Assembly: GCA_025800365.1 (NCBI GenBank)
Contig: JAOXRT010000146.1
Location: 1-64,000, forward strand
Direction: 5' to 3'
DNA: 64,000 nucleotides
DNA from: Cellvibrionaceae bacterium
GTDB lineage: Bacteria; Pseudomonadota; Gammaproteobacteria; Pseudomonadales; Cellvibrionaceae
In this document: positions 42,807-51,846 of the stretch, piece by piece
How positions within the stretch are numbered: position 1 is the first letter of the stretch
Layout: every line of letters begins with the position of its first letter
Notes under the pieces: model-generated
Database searches by the model: none
What the model was told of the DNA's origin: nothing
What the model saw: the letters and a program-made list of their open reading frames with translations, nothing else
Position numbers and translations under genes: made by a program

Positions 42807-43436
42807 TTACACGGCCTGGGGGCTTGTGTCATCGACTTGCCGCGCCATCAGCTGCCGCCACTTAAAGAAGCCAAAAATCACCATTACCTCATAGAGCACA
42901 AATAAAGCGGCTGTAAATATCAAACCACGATCTAGATACAAATAAATGGAAATACCGTCGATGACCAACCAATAGATCCAGTTTTCTAAAACTTTTCGAG
43001 CCACCATATAAGTCGTTACTACAGCGCCCCAGGTAGTAAATGAATCTAAAAATGGCATTGCCGCCTGACTATAGCTCTGCAACAAGGAGCCACTAATAAG
43101 GGTAAGAATCATCACCAAAGCAATTGCCAGTGCATGGCGCTGCCAGGACCAACAGTGAATAAGCAGTGGCTTTTCTTGATTAGAAAATTGGCGCCATTGC
43201 CACCAACCGAATACCGCCATTAGCAAATAATAAATTTGCAATACGGATTCCATAACAAGGCTAACATTCCAGAAAATAACCGTGTAGATCGCCGTACTGA
43301 CAAAGGCAAAATACCAACAGCTAATTTTTTCCATCATAGCTAAGCCGAGATACAATAAGGCGCAGGCAACCGCGATTAGCTCCCAAATTGCCATGGCTTG
43401 CAGCTGGGAAAAAAAGCTATTCAACACTTGTGACAT
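42807..43436 (-). CDS. pnuT: PnuC-family transporter, probable thiamine transporter PnuT
   Basis: A 209-residue inner-membrane protein with about seven hydrophobic helices and the Trp/Tyr-rich PnuC pattern: LGLAMMEKISCWYFAFVSTA, LLMAVFGWWQWRQF and WIYWLVIDGISIYLYLDRGL. PnuC proteins carry vitamin precursors by facilitated diffusion and rely on later phosphorylation for trapping. Thiamine rather than nicotinamide riboside is inferred from the upstream TPP riboswitch, the YkoF neighbour and the kinase gene that follows. The pnuT symbol is given on that context. Confidence 0.85.
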   Translation of the reverse strand: MSQVLNSFFSQLQAMAIWELIAVACALLYLGLAMMEKISCWYFAFVSTAIYTVIFWNVSLVMESVLQIYYLLMAVFGWWQWRQFSNQEKPLLIHCWSWQRHALAIALVMILTLISGSLLQSYSQAAMPFLDSFTTWGAVVTTYMVARKVLENWIYWLVIDGISIYLYLDRGLIFTAALFVLYEVMVIFGFFKWRQLMARQVDDTSPQAV

Positions 43437-43507
43437 GTCTCGCTACCTTTAGTAAATGGCTCATTCTCTAGCCGATGGCCCAGCCACTCAAAAATATCTT
43501 AAGCTTG

Positions 43508-43783
43508 TTAACCACCAAACTGACTGCTATCCCAAGGCTCATTTACATCCCTACCGATAAAACGAGCAACAAACACAAGCTGGCCATATTGTTCAAAAGA
43601 ACGCCTCATCTCGGTTTGAACGGCATGCATGACCTTATCGAAATCACCAGTAAGTAATGTTGCTGTTGGCCCTGTCTCGACAGCGACACCCGCATGAGAA
43701 TTAAAGCCCGCAATAACGTCTTTAATTGGCGGGACATATTGGTCTTTCAGCGGGTAGAGACTGATATCGACAGTTAGTTTCAT
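43508..43783 (-). CDS. Single YkoF-like thiamine/HMP-binding domain protein
   Basis: A 91-residue protein matching one YkoF/MTH1187-type ferredoxin-like domain: VDISLYPLKDQYVPPIKDVI, AGVAVETGPTATLLTGDFDK and VMHAVQTEMRRSFEQYGQLV. B. subtilis YkoF has two such domains and binds thiamine and HMP; here there is one. There is no signal peptide, so the protein should be cytosolic. It lies between the TonB receptor and the PnuC-type transporter, all on one strand, and shares their TPP control by position. Confidence 0.82.
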   Translation of the reverse strand: MKLTVDISLYPLKDQYVPPIKDVIAGFNSHAGVAVETGPTATLLTGDFDKVMHAVQTEMRRSFEQYGQLVFVARFIGRDVNEPWDSSQFGG

Positions 43784-43872
43784 ATTGAGCTCCTGGAGCT
43801 AACTCACAAAAAGCTAGCGGTATTATAGATGTAGCGGCAAACAGCGAAGCGCTGTTTACCGCAAAACAAATA

Positions 43873-45945
43873 TTAAAAGCGATACTCGCCGCTTACACCA
43901 ATCTGGCGCGGTGCGGCAAACTGAAAGTACTCAGATGTTGCATAGCCATTACGCGGGTCATTACCAAAGCCACCAAAGCCACGACTGCGGACCTCCTCAT
44001 CGGATAAGTTTTTACCCCATAAGCTTAACTCCCAGTCAGCCTTGCGGTAAGCGATCTTGGCATTGAACAAAACAAAGGCTTCTGAACTGGCATTATGGCT
44101 ATCAGAGAAATAAAACTCATCTTTGGCTTGAATATCGGCACTGGTGTACCAACCTCGGCCTAAGTCCACATTCAAACCAAGTGCCGCCTGATAACTTGGC
44201 GCATGAGCAACTTCACCGCCATTACGGCTCAATGAACTGTCGTTCAACTCAGTTTCCAGCAGGCCAACATTGGCAAAAGCGTCTAAGGCTTCCGTAATTT
44301 GCCATTGGCTGCTCAACTCCAGACCATAGCTTTCACCGTTGGCCGAGTTATCGATAAAATCGACAAACTCCGTACTACCATCGGCGCGAGGAACAGCATT
44401 GGAGCTTTTAATTTGCACATCTTCTCGATCCTGATAGAAGAAGGCCAACTGAACGTTGTGCTTTTCACCACTTAACTTATAACCCAGCTCGTAGTTCCAC
44501 AGCACTTCAGTATCGAAGCTGCGAAATTCGGCAGGTAAAGTACCATCTGTGTTAAAACCACCCGATTTATAACCACGCGATAGCAAAGCATAAGCGCTAC
44601 TGGAATCTGAAGTCTGATAACTCAAAGATAGCTTTCCGCCCCATAGATTTTCATCGGAGCTACCGCTGACTTGATTGCTATCACTATAGCTATTGCGGTG
44701 TTTTTCGAATCGAGCGCCAGCACTCAGTACCAATACATCACTTAAATCGCTATCCAGCTGCGTGTAAATAGCCGAGCGTTCGGTGGAGAAGTCACTGAGA
44801 AAATCATTGGCTAAATAGGTGTATTCGCGGCGCAGACTTTCCTCTTGATCAAATACATACAAGCCTAGCAGCCAGTCGCTTGAGCCATTAAAAATACGTC
44901 CCTGCTCGGAAGACATCAATCGAACATCAGCCGTTGTATTGTCACGCTCGCGAATATAGTTATCCTTTGAGGAATAACCATCGGGGTGTATACCATCAAA
45001 GGCCCAGTCTTCGTCATAGCCATACTCCATATCGGAATTCGCAACACTTAGCGTGGCATCCAAAACCGTTGTAGAAGAGAATTGCCAATTTAACTGCGCA
45101 GCCACCGCTTGGGTTTCTTGTCTATCGTGGCCTGGCTCATCAGACAGGGTGTTGAAGCTGTTATCAAGCGTGAAGTGATCGTAGCCATTATCAACATCAA
45201 CCACCAAGGCCGTTAAATCCAAACGCAGTTCTTCATTTGGTTCAATGCGCAATTTGGCACGAAGGGTTTTTTCATCGATATTGGCGGTGTCGTCACGTCC
45301 TAAGTGACGGTTTTCCATATAGCCATCACTTTGCTCGGTCTGAGCCGCAACGCGATAAGCAACCGTTTCGCTCAGTGGGCCAGACAGCACCGCTGAAAGC
45401 TGGCGGCTATCGAATTCGGCTACACTGGCTTTTAGCTTACCTGTGAATTCATCGCTTGGCTCATTCGTTTTAACATTGATCAACCCAGCTAGAGCGTTGG
45501 CACCATATAAAGTACCTTGAGGTCCACGCAACACCTCAACTTGCTGGGTATCAAGTAAAGTCGCCGCTGCACCAATACCACTCATATCGATACCGTCGAC
45601 GAGCAAACCCACAGAAGGATTAACAGGCTCTACAAACTGGGATCGTTCACCGATGCCTCGGATCTGAAAAAAACGACCGCGAGAAGCGCCCGAGGAGTAA
45701 TTCACATTGGGAATCAAGTTTAGCAAGGCTTCGATATGACGAGCTTCTTGCTGTTCAATTTGCGCCTCGCCTATCACTTGCACGCTGGCCGCCAATTCGT
45801 TCAAGTTAGTGTCGCGAAAATCAGCGGTAACCAGCACCTCTTCCATAACGTCTTTTGTAGTACCATCAGCGAACAAAAAGCCGCTATTGGAAAGTAAGCA
45901 AGCCAGAACAATAGGTTTAAGTAGGGTTTTTGGGGCAAGGCCCAT
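43873..45945 (-). CDS. TonB-dependent receptor, probable thiamine uptake
   Basis: A 690-residue outer-membrane receptor with a signal peptide (TLLKPIVLACLLSNSGFLFA), a TonB-box-like MEEVLVTADF, the plug (GASRGRFFQIRGIGERSQFV, QVEVLRGPQGTLYGANALAG) and a barrel ending in GVSGEYRF. No siderophore-specific feature is seen. A TPP riboswitch in its leader makes thiamine or a thiamine precursor the most likely ligand. It is the first gene of the operon receptor-YkoF-PnuT-kinase. The Shine-Dalgarno GGAGAC lies 5 bases before the ATG and may be masked by a hairpin (45951-45985). Confidence 0.88.
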   Translation of the reverse strand: MGLAPKTLLKPIVLACLLSNSGFLFADGTTKDVMEEVLVTADFRDTNLNELAASVQVIGEAQIEQQEARHIEALLNLIPNVNYSSGASRGRFFQIRGIGERSQFVEPVNPSVGLLVDGIDMSGIGAAATLLDTQQVEVLRGPQGTLYGANALAGLINVKTNEPSDEFTGKLKASVAEFDSRQLSAVLSGPLSETVAYRVAAQTEQSDGYMENRHLGRDDTANIDEKTLRAKLRIEPNEELRLDLTALVVDVDNGYDHFTLDNSFNTLSDEPGHDRQETQAVAAQLNWQFSSTTVLDATLSVANSDMEYGYDEDWAFDGIHPDGYSSKDNYIRERDNTTADVRLMSSEQGRIFNGSSDWLLGLYVFDQEESLRREYTYLANDFLSDFSTERSAIYTQLDSDLSDVLVLSAGARFEKHRNSYSDSNQVSGSSDENLWGGKLSLSYQTSDSSSAYALLSRGYKSGGFNTDGTLPAEFRSFDTEVLWNYELGYKLSGEKHNVQLAFFYQDREDVQIKSSNAVPRADGSTEFVDFIDNSANGESYGLELSSQWQITEALDAFANVGLLETELNDSSLSRNGGEVAHAPSYQAALGLNVDLGRGWYTSADIQAKDEFYFSDSHNASSEAFVLFNAKIAYRKADWELSLWGKNLSDEEVRSRGFGGFGNDPRNGYATSEYFQFAAPRQIGVSGEYRF

Positions 45946-45950
45946 AACAA

Positions 45951-45985
45951 GTCTCCAATGCCGTTAAACGGTTAAACAGGGAGAC
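45951..45985 (-). promoter_or_regulatory. Possible Shine-Dalgarno-masking hairpin of the receptor mRNA
   Basis: The Shine-Dalgarno GGAGAC (45951-45956 on the complement) has an exact complement GTCTCC 23 bases upstream (45980-45985). Pairing would hide the ribosome site. This is consistent with translational control by the riboswitch. Confidence 0.5.
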
Positions 45986-46022
45986 CCGGTTTGCTGCGGG
46001 GTAATACGATGGTTTTGCACTG

Positions 46023-46084
46023 GCTGTGAGGGTCGATATTCGCCGTGTCGCCTTTCAGGCTTATGACATTTTGATTCTCACAGC
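46023..46084 (-). promoter_or_regulatory. Stem in the riboswitch expression region
   Basis: GCTGTGAG and CTCACAGC pair over 46 bases, between the TPP aptamer and the receptor start. It may belong to the switching element. Confidence 0.4.
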
Positions 46085-46097
46085 TAGTAGGCGATCC

Positions 46098-46196
46098 TTC
46101 CTATTCCTACGCCGGCATCATCCGGATCAGGTTCAAAGGGTTCGCCGAACAAGGTTCGTCATCTCAGGCTGATAATCAAGCCACCCCTTAGGACGC
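46098..46196 (-). ncRNA. TPP riboswitch (THI element)
   Basis: On the minus strand the conserved aptamer cores are present in order: GGGGTG near the 5' end, CTGAGATG, then ACCCTTTGAACCTGATCCGG followed by ATGATGCCGGCGTAGGAA. These match the thi-box aptamer, which binds thiamine pyrophosphate and lowers expression. It stands about 150 bases before the TonB receptor gene and controls the thiamine operon. Confidence 0.95.
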
Positions 46197-46210
46197 TAAA
46201 AAGCCCGAGC

Positions 46211-46239
46211 ATTTTAGTCGAGTTTAAGAACAAAGTCAC
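46211..46239 (-). promoter_or_regulatory. Possible promoter of the thiamine operon
   Basis: On the minus strand GTGACT, a 17-base spacer and TAAAAT lie just upstream of the TPP aptamer, between it and the end of uvrB. Confidence 0.4.
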
Positions 46240-46280
46240 CTTTGCCCGAGCCTTGTAGACTAATTGTGAAAGACCGAGTT

Positions 46281-48272
46281 TTACAGCTGGGCTTTTAGCT
46301 TTTGAATTTCATCTCTAACCTTGGCCGCATCCTCAAATTCGAGATCCTTGGCATGCTGCATCATTTTATCTTCAAGGGTCTTAATAAGCTGCCACGGATC
46401 CTGACCTTTTTCCAACTGGTAGCTAGCGCCCTTCTCTGCAACCTTATCCCGCTTTTTAGCGCGTCCTGGAATGTGGGCACCTTCCATTATGTCAGAGATA
46501 TTTTTAACAATCCCTTGTGGCTTAATACCATGTTTTTCGTTATGAGCAATTTGCTTCTCTCGGCGCCTTTCAGTCTCGTCCATAGCTCGCTGCATGGAGC
46601 CCGTAATACGATCCGCATAGAGAATAGCTCTACCATTTACGTTTCGTGCCGCGCGACCAATCGTTTGGATTAAGGAACGATCGGAGCGTAAGAAACCTTC
46701 TTTATCGGCATCCAAAATTGCCACCAGGGAAACCTCAGGCATATCCAAGCCTTCACGCAAAAGGTTGATCCCCACAAGCACATCAAACTCACCAAGTCGC
46801 AAATCACGAATAATCTCAACGCGCTCTACGGTATCAATATCTGAGTGAAGATAACGTACGCGAACATCATGCTCCTCCAAATACTCCGTGAGATCCTCAG
46901 CCATGCGCTTAGTGAGCGTAGTAATTAAGACCCGCTCATTGCCCTCAGTTACTCGCTTGATTTCGCCCAGCACATCATCCACTTGATTAAGCGCCGGACG
47001 CACTTCCAAAATCGGGTCTAAAAGACCAGTCGGTCTTACCACCTGCTCGACAACTTGTCCGGCATATTCTTCTTCATATTTACCCGGTGTCGCAGAAACA
47101 AAGATAGCCTGAGGTGAAGCATGTTCCCACTCTTCAAAGCGCATTGGGCGATTGTCTAAAGCCGATGGCAAACGAAAACCATATTCCACCAAGGTTTCTT
47201 TACGAGAACGATCCCCCTTATACATAGCACCTATCTGCGGCACGGTGACATGGGATTCGTCGATAACTAATAAGGCATCATCCGGTAAATAATCAAACAG
47301 TGTCGGTGGCGGATCCCCTGGCGGCCGGCCGGACAAATAGCGCGAATAGTTTTCGATACCTGTGCAATAGCCAAGCTCTTGCATCATTTCAACATCGTAT
47401 TTTACCCGCTGCTCTAAACGCTGTGCTTCCACCAACTTATTGTTGTCACGCAGTTGCGCCAGACGCTCTTCGGCTTCCGCCTTAATCAATTCGACAGCAT
47501 CCAAAATACGCTGCCTCGGCGTGACATAATGTGATTTTGGATACACGGTAAAACGCGGTACTTTCGACAAAATCTCGCCAGTTAAAGGATCAAACAGGGA
47601 AAGCTGCTCCACTTCCGAGTCAAACAACTCAACCCGTAAAGCTTCACGATCGGAATCAGCCGGATAAATATCAATAACATCACCGCGCACACGGTAGGTA
47701 GCGCGCCTAAAATCAGCATCATTGCGGGTGTACTGCAATTCAGCAAGCTTGCGTAGAACTTCTCGCTGATCGATTTCATCACCACGGGTTAAATGCAGCA
47801 CCATTTTCAGATAGGCATCTGGATCACCTAGGCCGTATATCGCCGATACCGTCGCTACAATAATCGCATCTCGACGCTCCATTAATGCCTTTGTCGCTGA
47901 CAAACGCATTTGTTCAATATGCTCATTGACTGAAGCGTCTTTTTCGATAAAGGTATCTGAAGACGGCACATAGGCCTCTGGCTGATAATAATCGTAATAG
48001 GAAACGAAATACTCTACAGCATTATTGGGAAAGAATTCTTTTAGCTCACCATACAGCTGCGCTGCCAAGGTTTTGTTGTGAGCCATAATCATAGTTGGCT
48101 TACCCAATTGGGCAATCACATTGGCCACAGTAAAGGTTTTACCGGAACCGGTGACCCCCAACAAAGTTTGATGGGATAAACCATCCTCAACACCCCGGAC
48201 CAAGCCGGCAATAGCGGTTGGCTGATCACCGGCAGGTTGATAATTGGATTCAATTTGAAATTCTTTTGCCAT
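46281..48272 (-). CDS. uvrB: Excinuclease ABC subunit B
   Basis: UvrB is the damage-verifying helicase of nucleotide excision repair. It is 663 residues. Walker A is GVTGSGKT (39-46), the damage-probing beta-hairpin [20 protein letters not shown] follows, then [20 protein letters not shown] and the helicase motifs [20 protein letters not shown] and [11 protein letters not shown]-terminal UVR domain ([20 protein letters not shown]) binds UvrC. It is downstream of rlmKL by 50 bases on the same strand. Confidence 0.98.
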   Translation of the reverse strand: MAKEFQIESNYQPAGDQPTAIAGLVRGVEDGLSHQTLLGVTGSGKTFTVANVIAQLGKPTMIMAHNKTLAAQLYGELKEFFPNNAVEYFVSYYDYYQPEAYVPSSDTFIEKDASVNEHIEQMRLSATKALMERRDAIIVATVSAIYGLGDPDAYLKMVLHLTRGDEIDQREVLRKLAELQYTRNDADFRRATYRVRGDVIDIYPADSDREALRVELFDSEVEQLSLFDPLTGEILSKVPRFTVYPKSHYVTPRQRILDAVELIKAEAEERLAQLRDNNKLVEAQRLEQRVKYDVEMMQELGYCTGIENYSRYLSGRPPGDPPPTLFDYLPDDALLVIDESHVTVPQIGAMYKGDRSRKETLVEYGFRLPSALDNRPMRFEEWEHASPQAIFVSATPGKYEEEYAGQVVEQVVRPTGLLDPILEVRPALNQVDDVLGEIKRVTEGNERVLITTLTKRMAEDLTEYLEEHDVRVRYLHSDIDTVERVEIIRDLRLGEFDVLVGINLLREGLDMPEVSLVAILDADKEGFLRSDRSLIQTIGRAARNVNGRAILYADRITGSMQRAMDETERRREKQIAHNEKHGIKPQGIVKNISDIMEGAHIPGRAKKRDKVAEKGASYQLEKGQDPWQLIKTLEDKMMQHAKDLEFEDAAKVRDEIQKLKAQL

Positions 48273-48322
48273 GAGCTTGCTAAAACTTCTATTGTTTATT
48301 CACTTCTGGTGCTTAACTTCTA

Positions 48323-50641
48323 CTATTTCGCTTCGATCAACCAACACTGATGAATCTTAGGGTTGCGCTGAAAATCCTTATCGATGGACGCTGCAGAAAA
48401 ATCTTTGATTTGATATTTCTCTAAAGCTTCATAGTCCAACTTAAAACTACGGAGATTATTGGAAAACACCAACACGCCACCAGGCTTTAATAAGTCCATA
48501 CAACGCTTAACAAGTGCAACGTGATCTTGCTGGATATCCAAAACCTTACTCATGCGTTTAGAGTTAGAAAAGCTAGGCGGGTCCAGCATAATGACATCAA
48601 AAGCCTCTCGGCATTGATTCAAATACGCGAAACAATCCTCTTGCAGCAACTCATGGCGTTGGGTGGAAATATTATTCAACTCAAAGTTTTCAGCCGCCCA
48701 ATCAATGTAGGTGCGCGACATATCCACACTTACAGACGAGCGAGCACCAGCCATTGCGGCTTGCACAGTGGCGGTTGCAGTGTAGCAAAATAGATTTAGC
48801 AAACGTTTGCCGGAGGCTAGCTGCGCGACTTTTTTGCGCACCAGGCGATGATCCAAAAAGACACCGCTATCGAGATAATCCCATAGATTAACAGCTAGCT
48901 TGGCACTGCCCTCTTTTACGATCAACTTTGCGCGCTGCTCGGCATCACGATCACGCTGAGTCTCATACTGTTTTTTACCACTTTGGCGGCGACGCTGTTT
49001 TACGAAGAGCTGATCGTCTCTAAGCTCGAAGCCGCTAACTAGCGCATCGACTATTTCTTGAAAGCGTTGTTGGGCTTTTTGCTCATCGATAGAGCGTGGT
49101 GCTTGATATTCTTGCACATGCCAGTGCTCGCCATAGACATCAATGGCCGCTGAGTACTCGGGAATATCGGCGTCATAAACCCGAAAGCAATCAATCTCAC
49201 TGTTCTTTGCCCATTTACGCAAGGACTTCAGATTTTTGCGCATGCGATTGAGCACCATCACGGCGCCTTCACTGAGCTCTGATTCAGCCTGGGGCTTGTA
49301 AAACACACCGTCTTGCAGTTCAACTTTCTGGGCGGCGATTTCCTTTGGCGGCGCATTAACGAACTGACTTTGTTCTACATTAATCAGCAGCAACTCACTG
49401 GCCAATGGGCCATTAAAAAGCTTGTAGCGTTTATGGGCACGGATACCCATGGTTTTGCCAAGCTCTGGGTTTCCGGTAAAAATTCCGCAAGCCCAACCTT
49501 CGCAACAGGATTTTAGCTTGTCACCTAAGCCTCGATAGAGCTCACCCAATTGCTCCACTTCACCCAAGCGCTCACCGTATGGTGGATTACTCAATAGCAG
49601 TCCTTTTTCTATACCCTGCAGTTGATCCGATTCTAAATGCGCAACACTTTGGGTAGAAAAGCTAACATAGCGATCCAGCTTGGCACGCTGGGCATTTGAT
49701 TTTGCCGCTCGCAGCACCTTGCTGTCTTGATCAAAGCCAATCATCTTGGGCATAGCTTTAGCTAACCCCTGCTGGCGCCTTTTTAAGGCATCTTCTCGAA
49801 TATCCAGCCAAACATCATTTTGATGATTGCGCCAAGTTTCAAAGCCAAAAGCAGATCTGGCGATGCCAGGAGCGATATCGGCCGCCATCAAGGCCGCCTC
49901 TAAAAGAATGGTGCCGGAACCACACATTGGATCAAGCAAGCCCAAACTTTCGATAGTGTTATTTTCTCTAGCCTCTTCGAGCATTTTAGGCCAGCCAGCT
50001 CGCATCAAAATAGCGGCCGCCAAATTCTCTTTCAATGGCGCCAAGCCTTGCTGAGTGCGGTAGCCTCGGCGGTGCAAGCTTTCGCCTGACATATCCAAGC
50101 TCAAGGCAACCTTGCCGCGATGCAATCGAGCATTTATTCGCAGGTCTGGGTATTGCTTGCTAACCGAAGGGCGTGAGCCAAATATCTCACGCAGACGATC
50201 AACAATCGCATCTTTAATTTTAAGAGCACCAAACTGGCTATTATTAATAATCCGATCGGTACCCACGAAGTCGACTAGCAAGCTGCCGTTTGGAGCCAAA
50301 TATTCTTCCCAAGGTATTTCAATGGCATCGCGGTACATCGCTTCAGCGCTATTTGCGTTTAAGGTCGCAAGGGGCAATAAGATTTTGTTCGCCAAGCGCG
50401 ACCAAAGACATACCTTATAAGCCTTCTCTAAGCTGTCCCGATCGGCCAACTCGCCGAAATATACACCGGCCACCGTCTGCTTAGCTGGACCGGCGCCAAG
50501 CGCTTCGATTTCAGCCTGTAGCAATTCCTCTAGCCCTTTGGCGCAGGTAGCAAAAAAAGCGAATTGCTCGCTTAGGGATGGCTTCGGACTGCGCTTGGCA
50601 GCACTGTTTTGGCGATCGCGCCCAGAGTGTTTTTCTGTCAC
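48323..50641 (-). CDS. rlmL: Bifunctional 23S rRNA methyltransferase RlmKL
   Basis: A fused enzyme of 772 residues. The N-terminal half (RlmL) makes m2G2445 and the C-terminal half (RlmK) makes m7G2069 in 23S rRNA. A THUMP domain (about 70-165) precedes the first methyltransferase, with LLDPMCGSGTILLEAALMAA and the catalytic NPPY (SNPPYGERLGE, about 350). The second has LLNLFCYTATATVQAAMAGA and VIMLDPPSFSNSKRM (about 684). The rlmL-rmf-pyrD neighbourhood is conserved in Pseudomonas; rmf is divergent from it across a 575-base gap. Confidence 0.97.
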   Translation of the reverse strand: MTEKHSGRDRQNSAAKRSPKPSLSEQFAFFATCAKGLEELLQAEIEALGAGPAKQTVAGVYFGELADRDSLEKAYKVCLWSRLANKILLPLATLNANSAEAMYRDAIEIPWEEYLAPNGSLLVDFVGTDRIINNSQFGALKIKDAIVDRLREIFGSRPSVSKQYPDLRINARLHRGKVALSLDMSGESLHRRGYRTQQGLAPLKENLAAAILMRAGWPKMLEEARENNTIESLGLLDPMCGSGTILLEAALMAADIAPGIARSAFGFETWRNHQNDVWLDIREDALKRRQQGLAKAMPKMIGFDQDSKVLRAAKSNAQRAKLDRYVSFSTQSVAHLESDQLQGIEKGLLLSNPPYGERLGEVEQLGELYRGLGDKLKSCCEGWACGIFTGNPELGKTMGIRAHKRYKLFNGPLASELLLINVEQSQFVNAPPKEIAAQKVELQDGVFYKPQAESELSEGAVMVLNRMRKNLKSLRKWAKNSEIDCFRVYDADIPEYSAAIDVYGEHWHVQEYQAPRSIDEQKAQQRFQEIVDALVSGFELRDDQLFVKQRRRQSGKKQYETQRDRDAEQRAKLIVKEGSAKLAVNLWDYLDSGVFLDHRLVRKKVAQLASGKRLLNLFCYTATATVQAAMAGARSSVSVDMSRTYIDWAAENFELNNISTQRHELLQEDCFAYLNQCREAFDVIMLDPPSFSNSKRMSKVLDIQQDHVALVKRCMDLLKPGGVLVFSNNLRSFKLDYEALEKYQIKDFSAASIDKDFQRNPKIHQCWLIEAK

Positions 50642-51216
50642 TTAAATACCTTTAATACATCGGAGGCCCCGTTTCGAAGCCAAGCCGTCTATTATCCCGT
50701 GATTAGCAGGCAAATACCACGTAAGTGAGCAGCGAAATGAAGACTAGCGAAGCCACTACTGTCACTTTTTGACACAGGGCAGTCCCAGGTAACATTTTAA
50801 GCACGTATTCGCTTTGCTCAAATCTAACAAAATATAGCCAAAATATCGTAAACGTCGCCGATAATGAGCAAATATCACCCTAGGCACCGAATTCCCTATA
50901 GCCAAAACTTAGGTTGAGGAATCGTTATATAAGAAATTAACCGTTTGCAGCCAAGCTGCTTTTTGCTTTACTAGCTGTTCAGCCACAAACAATTTCTGGC
51001 TGTATCTGGCCTCGGGCCATTCCCAGGAGATATGCAGCGGGACAAGCCGCCGTCATATAGAGCCTTCAAAATTTTGAGCAATGAGGAGTTCGCTGGTAGC
51101 AGCCACCAAATCAATACATCAATTCATTATTCAACAAGGAGCCCCCCTTCTCTCTCGGAACGACGACTGTGATGACTCATTGCAGTATTTAAAACAAGTA
51201 TGAGGTGATTAATATA
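50642..51216. other. Long divergent gap rlmKL/rmf with a terminator-like hairpin
   Basis: A non-coding region of 575 bases. It contains the terminator-like hairpin at 50947-50964 on the plus strand and, further on, GC-rich inverted segments (GCAGCGGGACAAGCCGCCGTC near 51032) that could form structure in the rmf leader. Pseudomonas rmf genes are known to have a structured 5' leader (rmf RNA motif); whether this is the same cannot be said by eye. No protein-coding gene was seen. Confidence 0.5.
50947..50964 (+). terminator. Terminator-like hairpin inside the rmf upstream region
   Basis: GCAGC, a 3-base loop and GCTGC, followed by TTTTT. The stem is short. No plus-strand gene precedes it, so it would end a small RNA or an attenuated rmf transcript. 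Confidence 0.4.
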
Positions 51217-51420
51217 ATGAAACGAAGCAAGCGCGATCCATTTAACCGAGCGTTTAACAAAGGCTATCAGGCCGGTATTGAAGAAAAATCACGAAGTAGC
51301 TGCCCGCATGAAAACAGCCCAGCTCGACAACATTGGATTAACGGATGGCGTGAAGGTCGCGAAGATCATTGGAATGGCTTCAACCGAATGGCTCAAGCTC
51401 AAAAAATAAGCAACATGTAA
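51217..51420 (+). CDS. rmf: Ribosome modulation factor
   Basis: RMF converts 70S ribosomes to inactive 100S dimers in stationary phase. The product is 67 residues from the ATG at 51217, chosen because GAGGTGAT lies 7 bases upstream and the N-terminus becomes MKRSKRDPFNRAFNKGYQAG, as in the family. An ATG four codons earlier (51205) overlaps that Shine-Dalgarno. The rest (CPHENSPARQHWINGWREGR) also fits. It lies between rlmKL and pyrD as in Pseudomonas, with two terminators after it. Confidence 0.96.
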   Translation: MKRSKRDPFNRAFNKGYQAGIEEKSRSSCPHENSPARQHWINGWREGREDHWNGFNRMAQAQKISNM

Positions 51421-51428
51421 ACGTAAGA

Positions 51429-51463
51429 CAGCCGCTTCGATGATCTTAGCGGCTGAGTTTTTT
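51429..51463 (+). terminator. First terminator of rmf
   Basis: CAGCCGCT, an 11-base loop and AGCGGCTG, followed by AG and six T, starting 9 bases after the rmf stop. Confidence 0.9.
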
Positions 51464-51491
51464 CTCTCTTCTCTCTAGCACATCCCCTTTC

Positions 51492-51518
51492 AGCAAACGC
51501 CCCGGCGTTTGCTTTTTT
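51492..51518 (+). terminator. Second terminator downstream of rmf
   Basis: AGCAAACGCC and GGCGTTTGCT form a long stem with a tiny loop and a six-T tail. It is a second strong intrinsic terminator, immediately before the repeat array. Confidence 0.9.
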
Positions 51519-51822
51519 ATGCTCAGGATGAGCTGTATCCTGTGGGCGCCTGGATGGCGCAGGAACAGGGTATGGTCTGGACGACCGGTATCCAGTGGGT
51601 GCCCGGATGGAACAGGATATGGTCTGGACGACCGGTATCCAGTGAGCGCCCGGATGGCGCAGGAACAGGATATGCTCAGGATGAGCTGCCGAAAATTGCT
51701 CCTGCATTTGCGGCATTCACTACATCCATGTAGCTCGTATCCAGTGTGCGCCCGGATGGCACAGGAACAGGATATGCTCAGCATGAGCGGCCATAAATTG
51801 CTCCTGCATTTACGGCATTCAC
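51519..51822. repeat. Degenerate intergenic repeat array (four units)
   Basis: Four copies of a unit that begins TATCCAGTGNGCGCCCGGAT lie at 51536-51588, 51589-51635, 51636-51720 and 51738-51822. The last two are both 85 bases with about seven differences and share the tail TTGCTCCTGCATTTGCGGCA. Copies 1 and 2 share another tail (GGTCTGGACGACCGG), and copy 2 lacks 6 bases. CTACAT/ATGTAG forms a small palindrome at 51720-51733. The stretch is GC-richer than its surroundings. Open frames through it are repeat artefacts. It has no visible coding or CRISPR character. Confidence 0.85.
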
Positions 51823-51846
51823 TAAAAGCACCTAGCTAAATCGGAC

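Noticed and set aside
51519-51822. CRISPR array.
   Set aside because: Units are contiguous or unevenly spaced, vary in length (47-85 bases), have no unique spacers, and no cas gene is near.
51446-51839. Several overlapping open frames on both strands in the rmf-pyrD gap, with repeated peptides such as ISCSCAIRA.
   Set aside because: They arise from the DNA repeat units, have no ribosome sites and appear on both strands at once. The repeat is the real feature.
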